Positions 1 to 6,151 of a stretch of DNA of 8,470 nt are shown in pieces. Position 1 is the stretch's first letter. Each line of letters starts with the position of its first letter. The notes under the pieces were generated by a model that was not told where the DNA came from, did no database searches, and saw only the letters and a list, made by a program, of their open reading frames with translations. This DNA comes from CAZDKK01 sp964603725 (lineage in GTDB: Bacteria; Eisenbacteria; RBG-16-71-46; CAIMUX01; WJJG01): the NCBI GenBank assembly GCA_964603725.1, contig CAZRWW010000142.1, positions 1 to 8,470 on the forward strand, read 5' to 3'. Position numbers and translations under genes: made by a program.

Positions 1-2
1 GT

Positions 3-518
3 TGGGGAATCTCCTACGACAAAAGTGTCAACCCAGGCAAGGGGAACAGGATATTTCCGGGGGGGTGCCGGCTCTTGTTCACGTTCTGCGTATTCGCCCG
101 CAATACGGGGTGCAACGCCGGAGCTATCGGAGTATTCGCCGCATACCCGTCGGTCGCCAATTGTACTATCGTTCAGAACACTGCCACGGGGGACGCGCCA
201 GGGGGAGCCATTCACAGCGCAACGTTGGTGCTCGAAGTATCCAACACGATCATCGCCTTCAACACGGGCGGATGCGGTATCATCGTAGCGGGATCCGAGG
301 AGAACGTGTGGATAGCGTGCTCCAACATCGCGGGAAATGAAGCGGGTGACTGGGTCGAGCCCCTGGACGGAAAGCTGGGATACGATGGCAATATCAGTGG
401 AGATCCGCTCTTCCTGGACCTCAACGCGGGGGACTACCGCCTGAGTCCGGGGTCGCCATGCTGCCCCGACAGCTCGGGCTGTGGCCTGATGGGGGCGCTG
501 CCGGCGAATTGCGAATAA
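3..518 (+). CDS. Right-handed parallel beta-helix repeat protein, C-terminal part (5' end outside window)
   Basis: The frame is open from base 3 to the TAA at 516-518, giving 171 residues with no plausible start, so this is the end of a longer gene. The protein shows the loose period typical of right-handed beta-helices (pectate-lyase-like fold): short stretches such as VANCTIVQNTA and SNIAGNEA, with Asn at turns and Gly-rich corners (GGAIHSA). It closes with the DPLFLDLNAGDYRLSPGSPC segment and a GLMGALPANC tail. That closing block is familiar from secreted, probably surface-associated beta-helix proteins of FCB-group and candidate-phylum genomes. No catalytic residues of a polysaccharide lyase can be recognised in this fragment, so enzymatic activity should not be assumed. 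The residues before about base 75 look less repeat-like and follow a run of seven G, so the first 24 codons are the least certain. It converges with hypD, with 36 bp between the stop codons. Confidence 0.75.
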   Translation, partial: WGISYDKSVNPGKGNRIFPGGCRLLFTFCVFARNTGCNAGAIGVFAAYPSVANCTIVQNTATGDAPGGAIHSATLVLEVSNTIIAFNTGGCGIIVAGSEENVWIACSNIAGNEAGDWVEPLDGKLGYDGNISGDPLFLDLNAGDYRLSPGSPCCPDSSGCGLMGALPANCE

Positions 519-554
519 CGCGATCGCAGCTCTCCTGCCGAAAGGGCCCGGGTC

Positions 555-3050
555 TCACGATCCTGCCAGCGGCTGCTCCGTCCGCGCGATGATCTCGTCC
601 TGCAGCGTGCGTGAAAGGTCGCAGAAGTAGTCGCTGTAGCCGGCCACGCGCACGATGAGATCGCGGTGGCTCTCCGGATCGGCCTGCGCCGCCCGCAGGG
701 TCTCGGCGCGGACGACGTTGAACTGCACGTGGTGGCCACCGAGCTTGAAGTAGGTGCGCACCAGCGCGGCCCACTTTTCCAGGCTGTCCTCGCCCTCCAG
801 CACCTGGGGCAGGAACTTCATGTTGAGGAGCGTGCCGCCGGTCCGCGCGTGGTCCATCTTGGCGGCCGACTTGAACACCGCCGTGGGGCCGCGCCGATCC
901 TGGCCCTGGACGGGGGAGATTCCCTCGGAGAGCGGCGTGCCGGCTCGGCGCCCGTCGGGGGTCGCGCCGGTCACGGAGCCGAAGTAGACATGACAGGTGG
1001 TGGGGAGCATGTCGATGTGATAGCGGCCCCCGCGCTGGTTCGGCCGTCCGTCGACGGCCTGGAAGAAGGCCTCGAAGGCCGCGCGCATCAAGCCGTCGGC
1101 CTGATCGTCGTCGTTGCCGTACTTCGGGGAGCGATTGCGCAGGAGCTGGCGCAGCGGCTCCCAGTCTTCGAAGTCGACGCGCAGGGCGTCCAGGAGGTCT
1201 GCCATGGTCACGGCGCGCTCCTCGAAGACGTGCCTGCGAATCGCCGCCAGGCAGTCGGTCAGCGTGCCGATGCCGACGCCCTGGATGTAGCTCGTGTTGT
1301 AGCGCGCGCCGCCGGCGTTGTAGTCGCGGCCCGTGGCGATGCAGTCTTCGGTGATGAGCGATAGGAACGGCGCTGGCATCTCCTCGGCGTAGATGCGCTC
1401 GATCACGTCGTTGCCGCGGATCTTGATGTCGACGAAGTGGCGCATCTGTGCTTCCCAGGCTTGGAAGAGGTCGCACATGACGCCAAAGGCGCACGGATCG
1501 CCGGTCTGCGGCCCGAGCTGGCGCCCGGTGCGCAGGTCGCGGCCGTTGTGCAGCGCCAGCTCCAGCAGCTTGGGCAGGTTGAAGTAGCCCGTCAGGATGT
1601 AGGCCTCCTTGCCGAAGGCGCCCGTCTCGACGCAGCCGCTGGTGCCGCCCTCGCGCGCATCCTCGATGGACTTTCCTTGGCGGAGCATCTCCTCGATGAC
1701 GACATCGGTGTTGAACACCGACGGATAGCCATAGCCCCGGCGTATCACCCGCAGCGCGGCGCGCAGGAAGTCTTCGGGCGTCCGGCGCGAGATCTGGACG
1801 TTCTGGCTGGGTTGCAGGATGTGCAGCTCCTCGATCACCTCGAGCAGCAGGTAGGAGATGTCGCTCACGCCATCACTGCCGTCGCGCTTGACACCGCCCA
1901 GGTTGATGTTGGCGAAGTCCGTATACGTGCCGCTCTCGGCTGCCGTGACGCCAACCTTGGGCGGCGCGGGGTGGTTGTTGAACTTGATGAAGAAGCACTG
2001 CAGCAGCTCGCGGGCCTGTTCGCGGGTGAGGGTCCCGGCGGCCAGCCCCTGCCGGTAGAAGGGCTCTAGGTGCTGATCAAGATGGCCGGGGCAGAAGGAG
2101 TCCCAGCCGTTGAGCTCGGTGATGACCGCGAGGTGGATGAACCAGTAGGCCTGGAGCGCCTCGTGAAAGTCGCGCGGCGCGTGGGCAGGCACCCGCCGGC
2201 AGACCCGGGCGATGCGCTCGAGCTCGGCGCGGCGCACCGGATCGGGCTCCTGCCCCGCGAGGCGGCGGGCCTCGGCGGCGTGGCGTTCGGCGAAGAGGAT
2301 CGCGCCGTCGGCCGCGATCGACATGGCGCGGAGCTGCTCGATCTGCTCGCGCGGATCGGACGAGTCGCGCTGGTCGCGCACGTCGCGGGCGTCGCACGAG
2401 TCGCGCTCGTCGCGGGCGTGAGCGGCGTCGTTCGCGCCGGGGACGTCACGCTTCTCGCCGGCGTCGCCGGGCCCGCCGGGGTCGCGCGGAGCCTCCCCGG
2501 CCCGCAGTTCCGCCAGGCGCCGGGCGATCTCGGCCTGGAAGTCGCGCAGCCCGCGCCGGTAGATCTTGCCGTCCGCGACGGTGTGCCCCGGGGCACGCTG
2601 CTCCATGAACTCGGTGAAGATGCCCGCCTCGTAGGCCTGATGCCACTCGTCCGGCAAGCTCCCGAAGATGCGCTCGCGCAGGCTGCGGCCGCGCCAATAG
2701 GGTATGACCTCGCGCTCGTAAGCGGCGATGACCTCCGCGCCCACGCCGTAGCGGGTCTTCTCGCGCGTGTTTAGAATCTTCAGGTCCTCGAGGCTGTGGC
2801 AGGTCAGCTCTGGGTAGGTCGGCGTGGCCTTGGGCGCCGGGCCGCGCTCGCCCACGATCAGCTCGCCGGGACCGATGTGGATCGTCTTGTGCTCGCAGAG
2901 GTGCCTGAAGGCGAGAGCGCGCAGGACGGGCGGCGAGTGCTGCCCGTGCTCCCGGCGGTAGAATTCGGTCAGCAGCAAGGCGCGCTCGGCCGAGATGGTC
3001 GGCTGGGCGGCGAGGGTTTGCTCGCGCAGGTGGTGGATCCTGGGCGTCAT
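555..3050 (-). CDS. hypD: Trans-4-hydroxy-L-proline dehydratase, glycyl radical enzyme (HypD type)
   Basis: Cytoplasmic, oxygen-sensitive enzyme of the pyruvate formate-lyase family, 831 residues. It removes water from trans-4-hydroxy-L-proline by radical chemistry to give 1-pyrroline-5-carboxylate. The thiyl cysteine and general base lie in SGCVETG (Cys473, Glu475), and the glycyl radical site is RVAGYS near the C-terminus (Gly804). Recalled active-site residues of Clostridioides difficile HypD all have counterparts: F152/H160 as F148/H156, D278 as D317, S334 as S373, D339/F340 as D378/F379, Y450 as Y489, T645 as T684. The offset is constant (-4 before, +39 after one insertion). That insertion, residues about 186-234, is Asp/Arg-rich with a three-residue period and explains the excess over the usual ~790 residues. 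The ATG at 3048-3050 has AGGGAGAG seven bases upstream, and the N-terminus aligns with HypD. A related cis-4-hydroxyproline dehydratase is the main alternative. This is not the hydrogenase maturation HypD. Confidence 0.93.
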   Translation of the reverse strand: MTPRIHHLREQTLAAQPTISAERALLLTEFYRREHGQHSPPVLRALAFRHLCEHKTIHIGPGELIVGERGPAPKATPTYPELTCHSLEDLKILNTREKTRYGVGAEVIAAYEREVIPYWRGRSLRERIFGSLPDEWHQAYEAGIFTEFMEQRAPGHTVADGKIYRRGLRDFQAEIARRLAELRAGEAPRDPGGPGDAGEKRDVPGANDAAHARDERDSCDARDVRDQRDSSDPREQIEQLRAMSIAADGAILFAERHAAEARRLAGQEPDPVRRAELERIARVCRRVPAHAPRDFHEALQAYWFIHLAVITELNGWDSFCPGHLDQHLEPFYRQGLAAGTLTREQARELLQCFFIKFNNHPAPPKVGVTAAESGTYTDFANINLGGVKRDGSDGVSDISYLLLEVIEELHILQPSQNVQISRRTPEDFLRAALRVIRRGYGYPSVFNTDVVIEEMLRQGKSIEDAREGGTSGCVETGAFGKEAYILTGYFNLPKLLELALHNGRDLRTGRQLGPQTGDPCAFGVMCDLFQAWEAQMRHFVDIKIRGNDVIERIYAEEMPAPFLSLITEDCIATGRDYNAGGARYNTSYIQGVGIGTLTDCLAAIRRHVFEERAVTMADLLDALRVDFEDWEPLRQLLRNRSPKYGNDDDQADGLMRAAFEAFFQAVDGRPNQRGGRYHIDMLPTTCHVYFGSVTGATPDGRRAGTPLSEGISPVQGQDRRGPTAVFKSAAKMDHARTGGTLLNMKFLPQVLEGEDSLEKWAALVRTYFKLGGHHVQFNVVRAETLRAAQADPESHRDLIVRVAGYSDYFCDLSRTLQDEIIARTEQPLAGS
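2349..2483 (-). repeat. Degenerate 9-bp coding tandem repeat inside hypD (Asp-x-Arg linker)
   Basis: About fifteen diverged 9-bp units lie head to tail and in frame. On the + strand they read like gtcgcgctg, gtcgcgcac, gtcgcgggc, gtcgcacga. On the coding strand they give tripeptides of the form Asp-x-Arg (for example DER, DSC, DAR, DVR, DQR), grading into Gly/Pro/Ala-rich units at the N-terminal side. The block covers residues about 190-234 of HypD and matches the roughly 43-residue excess between the His156 and Asp317 active-site positions when compared with C. difficile HypD. It is probably a solvent-exposed, disordered, highly charged loop. No frameshift results, because the unit is a multiple of three. 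Confidence 0.7.
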
Positions 3051-3437
3051 GGTGCATCTCTCCCTGAAAGATGCTGCGGTGAGCGGGCGGTGTTCTCAAG
3101 GGGAAAGTGCCGCCGCCAGATCGGTCGCCGGACGAGCGCCGGGTCGGATCAGGGGAAGCGGCTCAGGCCGCGTCGCGGCACGAGCGGGCTGGGAAGCGAC
3201 GGAGCGCGCCGCGACCCCGGCTTGGCTTTTCCTGTGGGGCATGGCCCAGACGGCACGTGCAGCCCCACCATCGCCGACAGCCACGGCGACCACCGGGCCA
3301 ACCTCGGGGTCTCTCGAGACCCCGCTGCCCGCGACTGCCTCACGGCGGTCGACCGGCACGCCGATCCGGCGGCGGCGAACCTTCCCGGGGCCGGCCGCGT
3401 AGAGCCGGTAGATCAACCCCCCGCGAAAGGGAGTGCC
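3051..3437. other. Divergent intergenic region, no gene
   Basis: These 387 bp separate the starts of two divergent genes, so promoters for both should lie here. I see no convincing coding signal. The one minus-strand open frame across most of it (3096-3416) has no ribosome binding site and no family-like motifs, and the in-frame extension upstream of the propeller gene likewise looks non-coding. The region holds a 20-bp palindrome at 3305-3324 and a 7-bp inverted repeat (GTGGGGC at 3234-3240 with GCCCCAC at 3262-3268). No clear sigma70 consensus pair is visible on either strand; a weak TTGAGA / CAGCAT pair with 17-bp spacing faces hypD (3071-3099). Confidence 0.6.
3305..3324. promoter_or_regulatory. 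20-bp perfect palindrome, possible operator
   Basis: CGGGGTCTC and GAGACCCCG are exact inverted repeats of nine bases around a 2-bp centre, between the divergent hypD and propeller genes. The tight centre and lack of a following T-run fit a dimeric regulator's binding site better than a terminator. No regulator gene is present in the window, so the function is inferred from symmetry and location only. Confidence 0.3.
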
Positions 3438-4700
3438 ATGTCCAGTGTGTATGGGTGGTGCGCCTCCGCCCTTCTGGCGCTGGCCGCCGCGGCGGTATCC
3501 GGCGCGTCAGGCGCGTCAGGCGCGCAGAATACGACGGCGGGAGGAGTCGAGCAGGTCCGCAACGGGTCCCGGCCGCGTGACGGCCACCGCACCGTGCCGC
3601 TCGAGGAGCTCTGGCGCGTGGGCGGAGACAGCGACGACATCCTCTTCGGGTTGATCACCCAGGTCTGCGCCGACGAGGCGGGCAACATCTATGTCCTCGA
3701 CAGTCAGCTCTGCCAGGTGCAGGTCTTCTCGCCCGACGGCCGGCTGCTCAAGACCCTCCTGCGCGCCGGGGAAGGCCCCGGCGAGGTCGTGCAACCCCGC
3801 AACCTGGCGCTCCTGGGGGATGGCTCGGTCGGTGTGCTCCGCGAGGTGCCCGGCACGCTCATCCGTGTGGACCGTGACAACCGGCCGCTGGCCAACGTCG
3901 CGATCCACAAACCCGGCCAGGAGGGCGGCCTCATCATCCTGGACGGCTGCTTCGCCGGCGGCCCGACGCTGGCCTGTTCGGGCACCCGCATTCTGCGCAC
4001 CGAGGGAGGCCTCCAGGATCGCCTGAACTTCCTGGCCGTCTTCTCCCTGGCGGGCGAGGAGGTCGCGCGCCTGGTCGAGGCGCCCAACCAGCGCGACTAC
4101 TCGAACTTCGTGCTGGCGGAGCGCAAGGAGCTGCCCTCGTTCTTCTGGGCCACCTGCGTCGGGCCCGACGGGCGCATCTACACGGCGCCAGACCGGGACC
4201 GCTACGCCATCCACGTCTTCTCGCCCGAGGGGCGGCCTCTGCGGATCATCGAGCGGGAGTACGAGGCCTACCGGCGCCCGGAGGACGAGCGCCAGCGGCT
4301 CTACGACGCCTTCGCGCTCATACTGCGCGGGGCCGACGTCGAGATCGGCATCGAGATCGAGGAATACGACTACGCCGTTGCAGCCATGCAGCACGGCGTG
4401 CGCGTGCGCGAGGACGGCACGCTCTGGGTCCTGCCGGGCCGGGGCCTGCACGACCAGCCGCCCGGCGTGATGCTCACCTTCGACGTCTTCGACCCGGCCG
4501 GATCGTTTGTGCAACAGGTCTCCTATGCCTGCCCGGGCAATGGCGTGTGGGACGGCTTCTTCTTTGCGGGGCCCGACCGGGTGGTGGTGGTCACGGGACA
4601 CGTAGAGGCGATCCTGGCCCAGTACGGTGCCGGCGCGAGCAGCTACGACGACGGGCAGGGCGCGTCGATGGAGGTGATCTGCTACCGGGTGGCCGGATAA
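3438..4700 (+). CDS. Secreted 6-bladed beta-propeller protein (NHL-like)
   Basis: A 420-residue protein. The ATG at 3438 is preceded by AAAGGGAG and is followed by a hydrophobic Ala/Leu stretch (residues 9-20) and a GASGASGA segment, consistent with an export signal ending near residue 29. The n-region lacks Lys or Arg, which is unusual. The mature part has beta-propeller blades of the kind grouped as '6-bladed beta-propeller' (NHL-like): GNIYVLDSQ then VQVFSPDGRLL (residues 82-104), the characteristic GEGPGE..QP motif (111-120), and GRIYTAPDRDRYAIHVFSPEGRPL (245-268) followed by a charged segment (272-287). Such proteins are abundant in FCB bacteria and usually have no known substrate; they are thought to bind ligands or carbohydrate at or beyond the outer membrane. 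No catalytic residues can be assigned. It is divergent from hypD and convergent with the TolB-like gene, so it is a single-gene transcription unit. The in-frame open stretch upstream of 3438 has no ribosome binding site. Confidence 0.8.
   Translation: MSSVYGWCASALLALAAAAVSGASGASGAQNTTAGGVEQVRNGSRPRDGHRTVPLEELWRVGGDSDDILFGLITQVCADEAGNIYVLDSQLCQVQVFSPDGRLLKTLLRAGEGPGEVVQPRNLALLGDGSVGVLREVPGTLIRVDRDNRPLANVAIHKPGQEGGLIILDGCFAGGPTLACSGTRILRTEGGLQDRLNFLAVFSLAGEEVARLVEAPNQRDYSNFVLAERKELPSFFWATCVGPDGRIYTAPDRDRYAIHVFSPEGRPLRIIEREYEAYRRPEDERQRLYDAFALILRGADVEIGIEIEEYDYAVAAMQHGVRVREDGTLWVLPGRGLHDQPPGVMLTFDVFDPAGSFVQQVSYACPGNGVWDGFFFAGPDRVVVVTGHVEAILAQYGAGASSYDDGQGASMEVICYRVAG
3501..3524 (+). repeat. Short 9-bp tandem repeat in the propeller leader
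   Basis: GGCGCGTCA occurs twice exactly and a third time in its first six bases, encoding Gly-Ala-Ser-Gly-Ala-Ser-Gly-Ala just after the hydrophobic core of the signal sequence. It keeps the reading frame and would only change the length of the leader by three residues per unit. Confidence 0.7.
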
Positions 4701-4702
4701 CC

Positions 4703-4751
4703 CCGGCACCGTTGCCGCGTCAGCCACAGGACGCCACCGGCAACGCACCGG
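4703..4751. terminator. Long imperfect hairpin after the propeller gene
   Basis: This starts three bases past the propeller stop. An outer stem CGTTGCC (4710-4716) pairs with GGCAACG (4739-4745), and an inner stem GCGTC (4717-4721) pairs with GACGC (4730-4734) around an 8-base loop. Flanking CCGG blocks can extend the pairing. There is no T-run on either strand, so intrinsic termination is only suggested by position between two convergent genes. Confidence 0.4.
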
Positions 4752-4770
4752 CCCCATCTGGTTACTGCAG

Positions 4771-4799
4771 CGGGGCAGGGCGCAGAGAGCGCCTCCCCG
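4771..4799. terminator. GC-rich hairpin before the end of the TolB-like gene
   Basis: CGGGG-AGG-CGC on the left pairs with GCG-CCT-CCCCG on the right around AGAGA, with single-base bulges on the left arm. It lies ten bases from the stop of the minus-strand TolB-like gene, in the convergent gap. It could stop transcription from both sides. It lacks a T-run. Confidence 0.4.
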
Positions 4800-4808
4800 T
4801 ACAGCCAA

Positions 4809-6017
4809 TCACCGGATCCAGGTCAGTGGCCGGACGGCCGTTTGCTCTCCAACCGTCAGGCGGCAGTAGTATGTCCCCGCAGGCATCACCCGACCCTGCG
4901 CACTCCATCCAGCCCAGGTTGCCCCGTGGTGGCCGGCGGTCTGCCGGCCGCGCTGGAGCACCTTCACCAGGCGCCCCGCCGCATCGAGAACCAGCAGCTC
5001 GACCTGGGCGGTAGCGGCCAGCTCGTACGTGATCAAAGCGTGGAACCGGCACGGATTCGGGTGGCAGCGAGGCATGATGAGGTTATCCGGGGCCCATGTG
5101 CGTTCGGGCGCGGCCGCGGGATGCGGTGGCACCCAGGCGCAATACCAATCCTGTGCGGGGTTGTCGGTGAGCTGTTGTTGATCAGTCCCGTCGGCATTCA
5201 TGAACCAGATGTCGTGATAGGGGCCAGGGTCTTGGCGCGTCATGTAGACGATCAGCGCCGCATCGGACGACCAGGTTGCTTGCTGATTGTCGTCCGCAGT
5301 ATAGGTCAGGCGCCGCAGCTCGCCACCGGTGGTGTCCATGGTGAAGATCTCCCAGTTGCCGTCCACATACTTCTGAAACGAGATCCGGTCCCCCAGTGGA
5401 GACCACATGGGCGAGATGTCCATCTCGGGGGAGCTGGTCAGATTGTGAACGTCGGTCCCGTTGGCGTTCATGATGTAGATGTCGGGGTTGCCGCTTCTCT
5501 GGGAGTCGAAGACGATCTGCTCGCCGTCCGGTGACCAGTCGCCGCCAGAGTCGTACGCGGGGTGGGTGGTCAGCCGGGTGAGGTCCGTACCGTCGCTGTT
5601 CATGACGTAGATGTCCGAGCTGCCGGACAACTCGGAGGTGAACACGATACGCGTGCCGTCCGGAGACCAGCGCGGCTGGAAGTCCCAGTGCGGTCTGTTG
5701 GTCAGCCGCTGGGCGTTGCTCCCGTCCGCATTCATGATGTAGATCTCGTAGTTGCCGTCCCGATCGGAGGAGAAAGCGATCTGCGATCCATCGTGCGACC
5801 AGCCATGGCCGTAGTCGTCCCAGTCGTTGTCGGTGATCTGTACGAGATCGCCGCCGCCCGCGGGCAGAATGTAGATCTCGTTGTCCCCGTCGCGTTCGGA
5901 CGAGAACGACACCGGCCTGGGCTGAGCGAAGGCCACCGGCGGGCCGGCGAGCAGGCCAACCAGGCAAGCTCCGGCAAGGCATGGGATTACTGATGACAAG
6001 TGGGTGAGACGTCTCAT
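4809..6017 (-). CDS. Secreted TolB-like six-bladed propeller with C-terminal FlgD/T9SS-type sorting domain
   Basis: A 402-residue protein. Residues 1-31 are a clear signal peptide: basic MRR start, hydrophobic core, AFA cleavage site before QPRP. Six PD40/TolB-type blades follow (about 34-296), each with the pattern D/G-x-IAF.S.RDG..EIYIMNADG....LT and ending in Trp. The blade-ending Trp residues are at 73, 117, 161, 205, 249 and 295, an almost exact 44-residue period. Residues about 306-402 form a FlgD-like Ig domain: NPCRFHALITYEL, VLDAAGRLVKVL, MPAGTYYCRL and a terminal WIR. In FCB bacteria such tails direct type IX-like secretion or cell-surface anchoring. Function beyond binding or scaffolding is unknown. 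TolB itself lacks such a tail, so this is not a Tol-Pal component. The start at 6015-6017 is chosen because GAGGGGG lies ten bases upstream and the signal peptide begins there; an in-frame ATG at 6062 has no ribosome binding site. It has its own promoter. Confidence 0.85.
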   Translation of the reverse strand: MRRLTHLSSVIPCLAGACLVGLLAGPPVAFAQPRPVSFSSERDGDNEIYILPAGGGDLVQITDNDWDDYGHGWSHDGSQIAFSSDRDGNYEIYIMNADGSNAQRLTNRPHWDFQPRWSPDGTRIVFTSELSGSSDIYVMNSDGTDLTRLTTHPAYDSGGDWSPDGEQIVFDSQRSGNPDIYIMNANGTDVHNLTSSPEMDISPMWSPLGDRISFQKYVDGNWEIFTMDTTGGELRRLTYTADDNQQATWSSDAALIVYMTRQDPGPYHDIWFMNADGTDQQQLTDNPAQDWYCAWVPPHPAAAPERTWAPDNLIMPRCHPNPCRFHALITYELAATAQVELLVLDAAGRLVKVLQRGRQTAGHHGATWAGWSAQGRVMPAGTYYCRLTVGEQTAVRPLTWIR

Positions 6018-6085
6018 CACGTGGTGTCCCCCTCGTGGACCTTGGGGGTGCGCGGGAGGCATGCGGTCACATGACTCTGCGTATC

Positions 6086-6113
6086 AGTATAAGGAGAATG
6101 AGCCGGGTGTCAA
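6086..6113 (-). promoter_or_regulatory. Sigma70-type promoter for the TolB-like gene
   Basis: On the minus strand TTGACA (6108-6113, perfect -35) is followed after 16 bases by TATACT (6086-6091, five of six to the -10 consensus). Transcription would begin near 6079, leaving a leader of about 60 bases before the ATG at 6017. It lies just beyond the activase stop codon and in a local AT-richer patch, so the propeller gene can be expressed independently of the upstream genes. Confidence 0.7.
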
Positions 6114-6151
6114 TCACGCTGGGATCGCCGCGCGCACGTTGATCGCGAGCG

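Noticed and set aside
519..554. Terminator between the beta-helix gene and hypD
   Set aside because: The 36-bp gap has an 8-bp palindrome GCGATCGC and GGGCCC but no stem-loop with a useful loop or T-run.
2070..2774. Long plus-strand open frame (234 codons) antisense to hypD
   Set aside because: It is a mirror frame of a strongly supported gene with high third-position GC; its Gly/Ala/Val/Arg-rich translation shows no family motif.
3071..3099. TTGAGA - 17 bp - CAGCAT as the hypD promoter
   Set aside because: The -10 box matches only three of six positions and the start site would fall on the ribosome binding site, so it is not listed as a feature of its own.
3096..3416. Open frame of 106 codons on the minus strand upstream of hypD
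   Set aside because: No ribosome binding site, no recognisable motif, Arg/Ala/Val-rich composition typical of chance frames in GC-rich DNA, and it fills a region that must contain divergent promoters.
2796..3437. In-frame extension of the propeller gene far upstream of its ATG
   Set aside because: It overlaps the start of hypD antisense, lacks a ribosome binding site, and the translation loses the signal peptide at the N-terminus. The ATG at 3438 has a good ribosome binding site.
3516..4808. Long minus-strand open frame (430 codons) antisense to the propeller gene
   Set aside because: It lies opposite a gene with clear propeller motifs and signal peptide, and its translation has no recognisable domain.
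6018..6062. Upstream ATG extending the TolB-like protein by 15 residues
   Set aside because: No ribosome binding site ahead of it, and the extension would put MPPAHPQGPRGGHHV before a normal signal peptide.
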